A DNA stretch of 64,000 nt. Source: Baylisascaris procyonis (Eukaryota > Nematoda > Chromadorea > Rhabditida > Ascarididae). The position numbers and the translations under genes are program-made. Position 1 is the first letter of the stretch; every line of letters starts with the position of its first letter. The DNA lies in assembly GCA_037389465.1 (NCBI GenBank), contig JAZARR010000033.1, forward strand, positions 1,402,501-1,466,500. Reading direction: 5' to 3'. The notes under the pieces are model-generated. The model saw only the letters and a program-made list of their open reading frames with translations. It made no database searches and was not told the origin of the DNA. This document shows, piece after piece, positions 1 to 35,130 of the stretch.

Positions 1-23400
<23,400 letters not shown>

Positions 23401-23417
23401 ATTGAATAAAAATAACT

Positions 23418-23640
23418 TACGTTGCGTCGTGTAAAAGCCAGGATTAACAAGCATCCGGCAGAAGAATTTCATGGGGGCGGAGATCGAAAAATTCCCAAAA
23501 AAGGATTGGCGAAGTGCAAAACCCAACCCACTCTGACCATCCACCAACAGTAGATATAAGAAAGTGGGGTCGAAGTTAGTGGAAATCGATATGGATCAGC
23601 AACCTCCCACTTGAATCGATCTTTCGTCTTCTCATCGATA
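23418..23640 (-). pseudogene. Possible coding remnant, unrecognised, with a frame change
   Basis: On the minus strand an acceptor-like TCTGTGCAG near 23640 opens a frame reading LFIDEKTKDRFKWEVADPYR. Around 23550 the protein-like reading moves to another frame, reading VDGQSGLGFALRQSFFGNFS and then APMKFFCRMLVNPGFY. It ends at a strong donor (GTAAGT) near 23418. Both halves have protein-like composition, and the second has a hydrophobic, aromatic-rich character like a membrane protein. The frame change suggests a decayed exon, an overlooked small intron or a base error. I cannot name a family. Confidence 0.22.
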
Positions 23641-23799
23641 AATAACTGCACAGAACGGCTGATGAGAGTTATACGATCAAGCTCCTCATCTTCAGCCCTT
23701 CAACGGGCAGCAATCCGCAACATCGTTATTGTTATCAAATTGGCTACTAATAGACAGCTTGTTTGCCTAATAGAAAAATTTCGATATGATGACCACTGA

Positions 23800-26460
23800 T
23801 CCATAGTGGTCCACCAACACTTAATGTGCAAGGGAACTACATGAAATCCGAAGAAATGGGCTTTTTCCACATAAATCAACTAGCCAATGCATATAAGACG
23901 CGTAACCCACAACAGTCTTCATATCAACGCTCTAAGACCAAAAACGGATGTTGGAATGGTATAAGAAAAACGATGTAATTTGATTTTCTTTGCCGAAAAT
24001 TTGCCACATTCGATTTTCTGAGTAGCCGTCATCGCATTCAAGTGATCACTTTGAGTGCACTTTTCAGTGCTTTTTTCTCAAACGTTCCCTGTCTTTAATT
24101 ACGAATGGCCAAACACGGATCTCGCTCATTCTCCCTCCATCAGCCAAAGACGTAATTCTTGGCCTCACTGCTGGAAATTAATGTTGCCGAAACTAAATTT
24201 GAGAGGATGTGAAACAGTCTTTGAATATTGCATGTTGACATTTTCATTACATAGCGGAAATGATTACGCAATGACAGCTCACCTCTTAAAGGTGTGATAC
24301 TTTGAAGGTAACTTCAAGTAACGGCAAACTTCTCTATTATTCGAAAATAAAAAAGAACGCTACTGCAATGGCAGTAAATCAGCATTTCTTCCCTTCAACA
24401 TCAACACTGAAGGGAATGCAGCAATGTGTCAATGTTTGTCACCATGCGCATTGCTGAAGTGCATTCACAATCTGAATAATTCACTCAAGCCAAGTCTCCA
24501 CTAAAGACGTTCAAGAAAATTGCCGTTTAATGCATTGCCCATTTTTAGACGGATGCCCGTTCTCTTAAAGGTCACACTCTTTAGTTGCACACTTAAAACG
24601 TACCTGTTTCGATGCAATACGCTATACGTTTCAACTTTTTACTTTCAATACAACCCCACAGAGTCATATAGAGAGAAAACATCTACAACTTAAGAGGAAA
24701 ACGTTCACCTGCGGATAAGATGAACAGAACTTTTGTAGCGTCTCGAATTTTTTTTTGCATAGTTCAGCTAAAATGTTGCAATTTCAATGCTATAAGCTAC
24801 CGGAAATCTATGAGCACAACGTGTCATTTAAACATATTTATTGTTGCGTCAGTTTCCGAAAAAAGTTTCGACATCTTCTTTAAAGGAACCCAACACGACG
24901 ATAAAAGATTATTGAGCACACAACACACGAAAACATTCAAAACGCTTGCAGCAATAATCATCTACATAGATATTCAAGCGATCGAAGCACAATTGAACTC
25001 GCTAATGACGAACACATTCGAATATGTAATAGTGTTTTGTCGTTGTCGATTGCGCTCAAATACTACAATAATGTGTTAAAGAGTTTCCACTTGCGAGAAA
25101 TACGACAGTTTAATCAAAAACGATCACGTGAGGGATCAACAACGACCGCTTCATGAACTCTTCCAAAGGCAGATTTCATCATCTAGTTCCCCTTATCGTT
25201 AATGATACATCAAAGCAGTAAGAATACTCGTGTGTGCTACTCTTCTATCATTAGTGAAAGCAGCTCGAAAATTCTTCAAATTACAGCACACGCACAACTA
25301 CAAGTGAGAGACACAGACAAATCCGTTTCGGGAACGAAAAACTTCGCTTTTAGCTACCTACGCCAGAAGAAAGGAATTTTTTCAAGCAGTCTTAAGCTTC
25401 CCAACATTATTGCACTATCCACTTATTTCATTTCAACGGAGAGCTCTATTTTCAGGCGTTTTCAATAACTGCGTTGTTTTATAATCCACAAAAGCAATAA
25501 CTTTATTAAGCTCTCAATGGTCAATATCGTTCCCGCTGAAACTATGCTAAAACCAACTACATCTTCCCTTTCACCTAAATAGTCCCTTGAATCTTGTCCC
25601 ACCTTAGAAAATACGATCATGCGTTTTAATTTTGAAGATCGGGACTAAAAAATCTGTCTAGAAAAGGTGCCACTTAGATTATATGCTAGAACATACATAA
25701 AACTCGAATGTGACGTTCGAATAAGAGTGCAGAAAGGGAGCGACGTGTGCACGAAGGCGTTGGTCACATGGGCAGCGAGGATTCGGTGAACGAACAACCA
25801 TCAGTAGCGGGCATTGTGGTCACCCATAATCGCGCAGCAAATAAACGAAGGCATTTCCTCTAAGCCTGTGAAGAACGCATCCACACCACGATTCCACGCA
25901 CCTCCCACACTCCTCCGCACCTCTTCGCGTGATGGAAGCTAAAAATTCATTTACTATTGTCTCTAGGTTATGTATCGATCGTAATCAACGAGCAAAAATA
26001 AACACAAGCGATAGCTAGATGAAAATAGTTTTGCAGAGAAAAACCAACATCATAGAATAGACAATGAGTGGATCATTTGCGGCTCCATCAATGTGCTTAT
26101 TTCACTGTATGATAAGTTCATAATTTCTTCTATGCAGTGAACGTTATGAGGCGATATGACCGAAAAATAACAACCGCATGTGTGGTGAGTCAGTCCGTTC
26201 GAAAATCGCACATCATTGCGCAGATATGTTTTAAGACAAACAGCTTCCACTTGACATGCAAACGCAGTATCCTTTGTGATGTCAACATTGCTATCTGTCA
26301 AAAAATAGTTAAAGTTCAACATCGTCTCAACGGCGATCAAACTTTACATCTCTCCACGGATCGGATTAATTAGTAGAGGTTCTATTAAATTAAAAGCCCC
26401 TCCAAAGACAAATGGGCACATTGCGTATCTGCCTTCAAAAGCCTTAGCCATCAAAATGTC
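23800..26460. other. Intergenic or intronic stretch with no supported gene
   Basis: Several short open frames occur here, up to 119 codons at 24720-25079, but none has a recognisable domain or a convincing combination of start, splice sites and composition. A small hairpin lies at 24393-24417 (CCCTTCA / TGAAGGG arms). The segment 25740-25930 is richer in GC than its surroundings, but I could not assign it. Confidence 0.5.
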
Positions 26461-26760
26461 CCCTAGCCAAAGGCCGTAGTGAAAAGGGAGCATCTGAGCT
26501 TGGTGTCGGTTCAGTTAAGACAAGCGATTATTTCATATCGCTACAACGGAACTGAATTGGTGATAGCAAAAGCGAACAAAAAGTGCCAGACGGTGATCTA
26601 CACGATTCGAGAGGCCGCTTGTGCGACCAGCAAAACAGCAATCCCTTATGTGAGCAAGACGTGGTTGAGTGCATCCAGGAGCTACTAAAGCTCGATTGAT
26701 AGCACGACCGAAGCAGCTGTGCCCAACACCTCCAGCGACTAGCAACCCCGTGAAAAAAAC

Positions 26761-27105
26761 TGCTGCCGTTCACTGTCCATTGAAGGTGTTGAAGAAGTAG
26801 GTATGGAGGTGCCCCAGAAGCGCAACGAAGGCGATACAAGGGCAATGAAGAAGACCGTCAACGAACTCTAGATCAACGGTGTATTCAAGGAAATCCTTCG
26901 AATGCGTGTGCATACGGAAACGGCGAACGTCGTCCCAGCACTACTCAACAATCGTCAGGACAGTTCACAGGTTCCATGTCACCATAAACTCTCTAAGGAA
27001 TCTGCTAAATTCAATGGCATGCAGAAACTTCCTTTGTACCCGCAGAATTTGCTGCATGAGGAAAAGAGAACAACAGACCCATCCGGCAGATACGTTATAT
27101 GATTA
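26761..27105 (+). mobile_element. Decayed ORF1-like part of a CR1/Jockey-type non-LTR retrotransposon
   Basis: Reading plus-strand frames across stops gives a stretch that begins CRSLSIEGVEEVGMEVPQKR, passes through a single stop, continues with FKEILRMRVHTETANVV, and later reads KLSKESAKFNGMQKLP. This pattern (an 'RS-I-I-GL-E' opening, an acidic helical stretch, 'VYRMG'-like and basic loop segments) is that of ORF1 proteins of CR1/Jockey-like elements, by my knowledge of the family. It lies directly upstream of an endonuclease fragment in the same orientation. Several stops and frame changes show that it is dead. The open frames on the opposite strand at 26528-26845 are antisense shadows. 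Confidence 0.4.
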
Positions 27106-27241
27106 ACGATGCAGTACTTAAAAGTGACGATTTTATTCGAAAACGGCTGCTGGGTGGGAAGAGATCGGAGGGGTAGAGAGACCGATTGGCATATCCTGTC
27201 CAGAAATTACCGTTCTAGTGTTCTGTTAATCTTTTCAGAGG

Positions 27242-27780
27242 ACTCCTTGTGTTAACTTTAATGCACTGAGTATTGTAAATAAGGTTTTGTTAACGGTTAT
27301 AAATCCGCCACAGAAACATGGCTTATAGAATCTGTGCCAGCCTCCGTTTTATTGAGGAATCTAAACTACTACATATTCCTTGCGATCACATGTCACCTGT
27401 GAAAGAAAGAGTAGTATGGATGTTCTTCTTAAACGCTGATGTTGTTGAAATTTAGGAGGTACCATCACAGAATGCATGTGAAATGCTTAGTCTAGATATC
27501 TTTGCAGTTAGCCCTTTCCGGCTGATCTTTCTGCATCGTGCTCCTACCACAAGTTTTCTGATTCTATAGGGCTGTCATCGAAACCTTGATTCTCATGTAG
27601 ATAGATGGGCTGTGCCTGGAAATCCACTCCAGAAAGTTCCCTTGAATAGCGCGACCTCGTTAATCTTGCCAATGAACCTACCCGCAGGAACAAAATTATT
27701 GACCTACGTCTGACAAACGATTCAATTTTGATCTGCCGCGTTTCTTTTCCCAAAAAGTTTTCAACGGGCAAGCACGTACT
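27242..27780 (+). mobile_element. Decayed AP-type endonuclease domain of a non-LTR retrotransposon
   Basis: Successive plus-strand frames carry the ordered landmarks of a non-LTR endonuclease. There is an N-terminal CVNFNALSIVNK segment. Next comes the TETWL motif at 27310-27324, which continues as IESVPASVLLRNLNYYIF. An EMLSLDIFAVSPFRLIF segment follows near 27480-27530. The C-terminal landmark is EPTRRNKIIDLRLTND near 27670-27720. In this family TETWL contains the catalytic Glu of the APE-type fold. The pieces fall in different frames separated by stops, so the copy is inactive. Order and orientation fit the ORF1-like segment just upstream, so both probably belong to one insertion. Confidence 0.62.
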
Positions 27781-28391
27781 TTGAAATCCAAATATATACT
27801 GGGAGTTCTCTGCGATGTGGAGAGATGGATGTGGCTAGGCATGACTGGATTCAAGCAAGCACTTTGATTGCTCCGTGTGAATGAGAGCTGCCTCTATCAG
27901 ATTATGTCGCCACTGACAAAAGGCAACAGGGCTAGCCACACAACGTTATCGCCACCTCCTTACAGATGAAAAAAGCCATCAAAAATCTGTGACTACAAAA
28001 ATATCTTCAACGGTTGGCGCCTAAGAAACTTCTCCTGTGGCCTAATCGGCGTCAGCCTCGATGCTGGGGTCTTGAAGTCGTCTAAGGATTATCGCCCGCA
28101 CTGTAAGAAATGTGCTAGAAGTTTGCAAAAGCGAATAGTGTGTGGAAAAATGCCCCTTTTAAACAGCAAATAGAGACACTGTTGTGCTTTCGAAAAAGCA
28201 TTATTCTTCATTGCTTCTAACCTCACACTTGCAAATTCCAACCAGTTAACATCTAACAACCAACACTAAAAACGTCATAGCTGAATGAGCAAATTTCAGG
28301 GCTATCTTGGAGGAAACTATGCCGACGAAGGAAATGAAAGAAAAATATTAACGGTGGATGATAATGGAAAATTTCAGGAATGTTTAATAAC

Positions 28392-28592
28392 CTTTTCAGG
28401 GAAGACGATCGTTCCCGGAACAACGTGCTCCTGCAGGTTCGCGTAAACACGCGCTCCTTTATTTGTGTTCAACGACCAGATGTCTTGATCGACGGATAAC
28501 TTCACTGCACTGGCCACCACGCCAACTTTTACTCCAACTCTGTAACCCTTCACTTTAACCTTTGGGAAACTCATTTCCTTAAAACTTAGCAT
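28392..28592 (-). CDS. Partial gene: first exon of a possible MIC13/QIL1-like small mitochondrial protein
   Basis: The open frame starts at ATG 28592, with a second in-frame ATG at 28574, and runs in phase to a donor at 28391 (AAAAG|GTTATT). It encodes about 67 residues: a basic start (MSFPKVKVKGYRVG), a short hydrophobic stretch (VKVGVVASAVKLSVDQD), and a polar part ending EHVVPGTIVFPEK. A basic N-terminus, one glycine/alanine-rich membrane segment followed by a 'DQ' pair, and then a 'VVP' motif resemble MIC13/QIL1, a small inner-membrane subunit that links MICOS subcomplexes at cristae junctions. The resemblance is from memory and short. No following exon was found downstream on the minus strand, where retrotransposon debris lies at 26.76-27.78 kb, so the gene may be interrupted, dead, or have a long intron. 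Confidence 0.35.
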
Positions 28593-28599
28593 CTTATTC

Positions 28600-29980
28600 C
28601 AAGGCTAGTGCTACTAGCAGTTCCACTTGAAGGTCGTACTGAAAACTTCAGTCAACTATATTTCATGAACTGTAAGAAGACAGAGTGGACGGGAGTGGGT
28701 GAGAAAAAGCCCAAGCCTGCTTTCACGAAGCTCGAAAAAGAAACAAAATGAACAAAATGTAGAATATAGGTGAATATTCAAACGTTCAGGACAAGTAGAT
28801 TAGATTCGAAAATTCCAAAGCAATAGTTCCTGACAGCTATTTTGTCACTAATAAGAGGACCCTTACCACCTGGCTAAGGAGAGCACCGCCACCCTTTGCG
28901 AATATTAAAGAAAATCTATATTCCTAAATGAGAATCCGAATGGTGTGCAACCTTTCAAAGTCGTCGAATTGAATATGAGCATTGCGCTGGCTTACCGCGG
29001 GACTTCTCATTTTAGAAATGTTGCTTTTAAGAAGTGGACGAAGGAGCAGTCAACTATGTTTTGTTGCTTCTAAATATGAGAGGGCCCATCCCTCGACATT
29101 ACTGCACCCTTGTCAAATTCCGTAGAAGTAGGTTTTGAGGTAAAATTTCATCTCTCCCCTCCCCCCTGGAATTATTGCGTCTGAAAATAGCTTTATAGAG
29201 ATATGACAGAGGTGGTATTGAGATGACTTCTTGAAGAGTGCATAATGCTTCACGCATTTTATAGACACAAATATTCTGCAGTAAACGTTGTAAAATGTCT
29301 AGCATATGCGTGTTGCGTATCTGCGCATATTCTAAATCAACCGAACACACTTCAGTGTTACCGTGTTTCGTAATTCGAAAAGGAGAGAGAGCTACTAGAC
29401 GCGAGAAACAGCAACGCATATTGCAACATTAATATGACCTTGTTGCAAGGCGTCTGCAAAGAAAAATACAAAAAATCTTGCAAAAAATATATTGAATTGG
29501 AATAATATTTTAAGCGTGAATTGAAAATGAATAAAAGAATACAAATAAATAAAGAAATAACTAAATAAATAAATAAATGTGAAATGATTGAAGTTCGCCT
29601 TTACGAAAGAACAAGCCCTGCTCAAAAAAGCCGATGTTAATTTAACTTCTTGCAATCACACGCAACGAACTCTTAAAATTAAGCGAATCGAATAAATCAG
29701 CCTACCTCACTAATGGCCAGAAAACACCCATTAAAACACCTTCACAGAATCACCACCGCTCCTTACGTTCCACAAGCCACACTCATTCAGGGAAGTAGAA
29801 CACCTTGCTATTATCGTAATCGATCTTTCGTTTTGAGAAAAGGATTCATTCATACAGCTCAATCAATAACTCTGACAGCGTTAATGCGTAGCAAACTCGC
29901 TAATTTTTGTTATCAAAAATTCAAAGGTAAAAAACAATCTTTATATTTAATTTGCAGTTAACAAATCGTAAATAGAAAAC
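28600..29980. other. No supported gene; AT-rich stretch
   Basis: The region contains short frames on both strands and a low-complexity AAATAAATAAATAAATG run near 29550-29580. I see no domain. It separates the endonuclease fragment from the reverse-transcriptase fragment. Confidence 0.5.
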
Positions 29981-29987
29981 AACTTCC

Positions 29988-31240
29988 ACCGCTTCCTCAA
30001 AGGAAAGTCAACGCTCACACAACTAATGACGTTCCATTGCGACTCGTATGAAGCCCTTCAACAACGGCTTCCAAACAGATGTAGTGTATATTGATTTTGC
30101 CAATGCTTTTGACTCGGTGACGCAACCGAAATTGTTGCTAAACCTGAAGGCCTATGGAATAGATGGCATTGTCCTAGGCTGGTTGAAAGATTTCTTATGC
30201 GGACGAAGCTTTAGAGTGAAAGTTGGGAATGCCTTGTCTTCGCTGCATTCTGTGCTCAGTGGGGTGCGGCTGATGATGTGAAAATACACAGACCTATCAT
30301 TGAGCCCCAACTCGATTATAACGTATTCTGTCAGGACATGGTTTCATCAGAAAAGTGGTCACAGTTATGGCAGCTCGATATATCTGCTGAGAAATGCTTT
30401 GTTTTGCACCAAAATTTCTTGATTGAATGTCCTCTGCATTTATATGGTTTCGATCTTCCTGCAAAGGAAGTAATGAAGGATCCAGGTGTTTATGTGATTT
30501 CTGATCTTAGCTGGCATAATCACTGTATTGAAATTTCGCGGAGGGTTGTTCAAGTTGCTAATTGCATTCTGCGTGCATTGCAGTACAGCTGCACAGAAAA
30601 TTATCGGAAAGCTTTCGTTGCTTACTGCGACCCCATTTTGGAATACTGTAGTCAGGTCTGGTCCGTATCCGCGAAAAAGGATATCGAGATAATTGAGAGA
30701 ATTCAACGGCGCTTCATTAAGGCTATGCTTTAAGATCGTTAAAGGTTTCTCAGGCATTCCGATTGAGAGTATTCTCTCCTTTATAAAGTTTGCACTGCGC
30801 CCGGGCCTTGCCCTCTACAAATCGAAAGGAAATCAACTAATCGAACTGATGTGCTCAACTGTTTTGCTTATCGTGTTGTTCCCATCTGGAACTGTTTGTC
30901 ATATGATGTGCTAATGGCTGCTAATTTATCATGCTTTAAGAGATGTTTCGAGCAGTGTGATCTATCGGCGATATGCGTCTCATATCAGTTATGACAAATT
31001 ATCACATATATTTCTTCTTTTCGACATTCCTACATATCTCTATTCCTCGTGATCTCTAATATTTGGCTTCGTCAACCACCTTTTGGGTTTTTAAATGCTG
31101 CATGGTTGCGTGCAATGCTTTTACTTATATATGCTTTATTGCTTCCCTGTGTATATATTGTATTGGACGTGCTATTCCATGCTTTCTTTATTCTACAAAT
31201 AAAGATTATTATTATTGCCATTATTGTTGTTATTACAACG
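29988..31240 (+). mobile_element. Deleted CR1/Jockey-type reverse transcriptase fragment with 3' UTR and ATT-rich tail
   Basis: The segment opens with GKSTLTQLM near 30003, the usual 'GRST-TQL' start of the RT core. After a frame change it reads DVVYIDFANAFDSV (30078-30119), the RT palm motif with the first catalytic Asp, and then KLLLNLKAYGIDGIVLGWL. After the triplets for SGV the frame is lost. The sequence GCTGATGATGTG (30268-30279) then encodes ADDV, the second catalytic motif, so about 35-40 residues normally between them are missing. The thumb and C-terminal region follows, open from 30278 to 30733 (AEKCFVL, LEYCSQVWSVSAKKDIEIIE, RIQRRF). A non-coding 3' part ends with AATAAAG near 31197 and the tail ATTATTATTATTGCCATT. 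The copy cannot be autonomous. Confidence 0.75.
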
Positions 31241-31273
31241 ATACGAAAGGGGGATTCGATTCAGATTAAATGA

Positions 31274-32140
31274 AATATGAAGCGATCGTTTTAAACGGCC
31301 CTGTAACTTATATTTCACTGAACCGATATGGAGCGAACATCAGTGATTAGTATAGAAATCCATTTTTTATACTATGGATGCCCATTAGATTCTATATTTT
31401 GATTGACTATCCTGCAAAGGCATATCAGTGAAATTTATTGCTAGATTGCCACCTTCGAATATGCTACGAATATGTTAACCTCTTGATGCGTATTTGTTAT
31501 TAGAGGAACGTTTTCAGGAATTTCCTTTATTTGATATGCCCTAAATTTGGAATGCAAAAGCTGGATGAAGATGGATCGTTGAGAATGAAGTGCACTTTCA
31601 TCGTGGTTTATTGAAAATTTAGCAAATATTTGTCTCTAATTTTCGAGAAAGAAAATTCATAAGTCCAGCTTTTAGAAAAACAACAACAAACATCAATCAA
31701 AATTTAAGAGCCATTTAGCCGTCTCCTTTGTTTCATCTTCAAACACGCCACTGGATGAATTAAATAAAATTTATTTGTTCTAAAATTTTCCATCTGAGGT
31801 AATTTTGCATAAAAATTTTCATATGAGAGGTCTTTGACGAATCTTTTCGAATATCATTTATTTATTCGATTTTAATTTCGCCTTAAGCGCCTTTGTGGCA
31901 AGCATTTAGTGAGAATTTTTAGCTGTTGAGAAGGAAATATTAATAGAAGAAATATAATTATGAGGTTTTCGTTTCGTTTTGCAAATACACATTAGAAGAA
32001 TGAGCAATTTTTAAGGATGAAGGAAATCCACCGAATGCAAAATAACAAACTAATAGGAAAGTATTATCCTCAACTACCTGGAGACATAAGAAAACTTTCT
32101 AGGAATTAATTTTGTGTCTTAAGGCGCCCAAAAAGTTCAC
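31274..32140. other. AT-rich stretch with no supported gene
   Basis: Strongly AT-rich sequence with stops in all frames. I saw no RNA gene, domain or clear repeat. Confidence 0.5.
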
Positions 32141-32144
32141 AAAG

Positions 32145-32690
32145 TTTATTTATTTATTTATTTATTTCATTGAACAGAGCATTCATTACGAATGCATGTC
32201 CCTTCATATCGCTTCCACCTGCTCTGACCTATTGCCTCTCTGGTGCACTTGGCTCCTGTGGTCTTCAGGTCGGCCTTTCCTTCTTGCAGGTCGGTCGCGT
32301 GAAGGTTAGGGCTTAGGCTCGTCTCCTCCCCGTCAGATGCTAACGAGCCGATTCACCGTTGTTCCTCCTATGACTGTCGGGACTTGTTCCACTGCCCTTG
32401 TCCTGATGAGGGTGCTGAGCGGAGCAAATAATTCTGGTCGGAGCTTCACAACCGACCGCAAAGTAGACAAGGCAAAACGATGAATGCTCAAAAAGTTCAG
32501 TGATGTTAATTCCCGATGGTGTTTTCGGGTGGGCTCCAGCAAGACTGCGATGCATGCATCTTTACCAGCTAGAGTGCAAAACGTCTACTTCTTCGTTTTT
32601 CGAACTGTTCACCTATGGAATGTTATTAATGCTGCAGCTGTGTCTTTTATCGTCGATCTGAGGTGTTAAGTGATTGCAGTCGTCATATAT
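32145..32690 (+). mobile_element. Possible 3'-terminal fragment of another non-LTR retrotransposon
   Basis: Plus-strand frames near the right side read VYFFVFRTVHLWNVINAA (about 32580-32640). This resembles the 'YF-R-V-WN-LP' motif that ends the ORF2 protein of CR1/Jockey-like elements. Upstream frames are broken, and a TTTATTTATTTATTTATTT run lies at about 32147-32166. The assignment rests on one short motif and the neighbourhood of better fragments. Confidence 0.33.
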
Positions 32691-33399
32691 GTATTCTTTA
32701 TTATTTTTATGCACTTTTGCACTTTTTATTCATGTGCGCAGTGAATATGAATTTGCATAATATTTGCACCATCTAAGAATATTATTCATTATCTTGGTGT
32801 TTATATGAGAGAGGAATTGAAATAACATGAATATTGTCAATAGATTTCACGGATAGCATTTGAACTTGGAAACTGCATTCTACACTTCATCTTCCCTTTG
32901 ATGAATATCCTCCGAATTATCGCTCATAAATGACCGCAAACTCTTTCAAAATTACCGTTAACAAATGCAGACTAAGCAAATGCATAATTTTCCATACCGA
33001 ACGAAATCATTAGGGAGTTTTTAAAAGGAAAATCACATTTCTACTAGCAGAACTACTCGGTGAATAAGGACCGTACCTCTCCTTTCCCTCCCTTTCTGCC
33101 TTATCCTCATTTTCACATGTTTCCATTTTGTTTGCTGTTTTTGCAAACGTGCACTATCTCATGAGTGTTAATTTCTCTGTTATAACATATTATACAATTT
33201 GCTTTTGTTTATAGACTTGTTTCCTCTTTTTTTCTCTTATTCTCTCCCATTGATGGAACCGTTGGTGGTATATTCGTTTTTATGCCCTATTGCTCTGTGA
33301 ATAACGTGTTGTTTCATTACGTAGATATGCCAATAAACTCATTCCATTGAGCATAAATCCTTCGCGCACTTCAAGCAGGCCTTTATTTCATATTACACA

Positions 33400-33910
33400 A
33401 GTGATCTTTGAATATTGCACTCTTGCTTGGTATCATCAGGCGTTACAGACATTAAACTTATAAAAAAGTGCAATGCCAGTTCATTAGGACAGCTTTTCTT
33501 CAAATAATTCTCTCGGCGATTCTATCCCTCCAACGAACGAATAAAGTCTCGAAATTTTGCTCTCTAATCTCTTCAGATTAGAAGGATTAAGTCTGACCTC
33601 GGACTATTCTATAAACAAATTTTCGAACATCCCGTTCGGTAAGTATATCTACGTTCACTCAGTTTCCGTTGCGCTTAAGGTGATGAGACCCTATGCAACC
33701 GAATAGAAACGTGGCCGTAAAAAACATCCGTTGTCGAGTCGTTCACGTATCGTACCCTGTACGGATGTGGAACGCAATAGCGGAAAAAGTAGTGCACGGC
33801 AACCCTTTTCGTCCGCTAGCTAAATTCAGTCGGTCTTTTCTTTGGTTTCCGATCATTTATAATGCCTCAACACTAACTGTTCAGGCATCATTCATTATTC
33901 TGCTGTAATT
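33400..33910 (+). mobile_element. Decayed C-terminal part of a non-LTR retrotransposon ORF2
   Basis: Three ordered landmarks appear in changing frames. VIFEYCTLAWYHQALQTL lies near 33400-33455 (the 'LEYC-VW' motif after the RT thumb). NERIKSRNFALLSLQIRRIK, then SDLGLFYKQIF, lies at about 33535-33625 (the 'ERL-LNL-SLE-RR-DL--YKI' motif). RVVHVSYPVRMWNAIAEKVV lies at 33738-33797 (the terminal 'R-V-WN-LP--VV' motif). The same order is seen in the C-terminal region of the CR1-like fragment family. Stops and frame shifts separate them. Confidence 0.55.
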
Positions 33911-35130
33911 TCCCACATATAAGTGTTCACTGGTTTAATCTCCTCTTGAAAGACCTTGTTATTGCACCATCTCGCTGTTGCCGTTCGCGCCAACGGCTAG
34001 CTGGTTAGCTGCACACATCGATTTCTTGACTGTGTAAATAATTCCTATTTATTTATTCTTTTCGGGCTTAATGTCGCGACACAATTTCGTTTTGCTTACT
34101 TTTCATCTGCATGAAAACCTGGACCGGATCTAGTTTCAGAGCCATAATTCGAATGTTTTTCGCACTTGGAATAAATTATAATCAGTTTTAACGTTTCTAA
34201 AGGTTGGCATCATTCAGCAACTACAAAGACAATTCAAAATCGTCATCCTTTGAGCGTTTCGATGGGTTCAACTCAGCGTGAGTGTAGCCCATAACTATAG
34301 CTTTATGTCCGTTGTGAATATGCCGCGTAAGGCTCCAAATCCCTCCCAATTGCAGTGTACTCCACTTCCCTCACCTCCCCTCCCCCCCCCCTCCCCCCTC
34401 TTCCGCTCTTCCCACCACATACTCTTCACCTTCAGATTTTTTCGGTTTATTTTTATTCTAAGTTGGAATCCGAACTTTTGCAGTCTATAACAACGCAATA
34501 CCATTCACGCCTTCTGGGTGGTTTGTTGTTTTATGTGTGTACGTCTGTTAAGCAAGTCAATATTATTTCTCTCGGGGGTTGTGTGCAAGTTTTACAGGCT
34601 TCACTTTATGTATTGATTTGATCATTAAATGGGAGTTGGCGTAGCTGAAGACCACATTAGCTGACGAGTGCAAGTGCAGCGATCAGGTGTTTCTTCAATG
34701 CGTCAGCAAGTTTTTTACTTGACTTTCATTTCTTTCTAGTTTTTTACGACGTTGACTGTCTAATTTTTTTTTTTTTTTTTTTTTAAATGTGATATCTATT
34801 TGCTGTAATCTTGACAGTTTTTCAATAATCAAGTTATCCAGCTTTCATCAGCTGAAGTAAACCACCCATCTTTTTAAGCTTCGAAATGAAACGGCCTAAG
34901 TTTATTATTATGTTTGCATAACTTTTGGAATATATGGCTATCACCAATTCAGAATATTACTTTCATGTAGATGTCCATTCATTTAATGAAGATGTTGGTG
35001 ATAGAGAAAAGTGGGTCGGGACAAGAAGTGGAAAGGTTAGTTATAGCTCTCAGATAGTACTACAACCTATCAAATACATATTTTTATCTCCGTGTGTTTT
35101 CCTAGTTTTCAGTCGTCGGTAGATTGGGCG
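33911..35130. other. Upstream region of ClpX with low-complexity tracts
   Basis: Contains a pyrimidine-rich block at about 34365-34410 with a long C run and a T-run at about 34767-34784. I recognise no gene. The short frames at 34278-34621 follow the C/T-rich composition and are not credible proteins. Confidence 0.5.

Noticed and set aside
26528..26845. 105-codon minus-strand frame
   Set aside because: It is antisense to the ORF1-like retrotransposon segment and its Cys/Ser-rich composition is a shadow of that sequence.
29988..31240. Active reverse transcriptase gene
   Set aside because: Frame breaks before the first motif and a deletion before the ADD motif make it non-functional.
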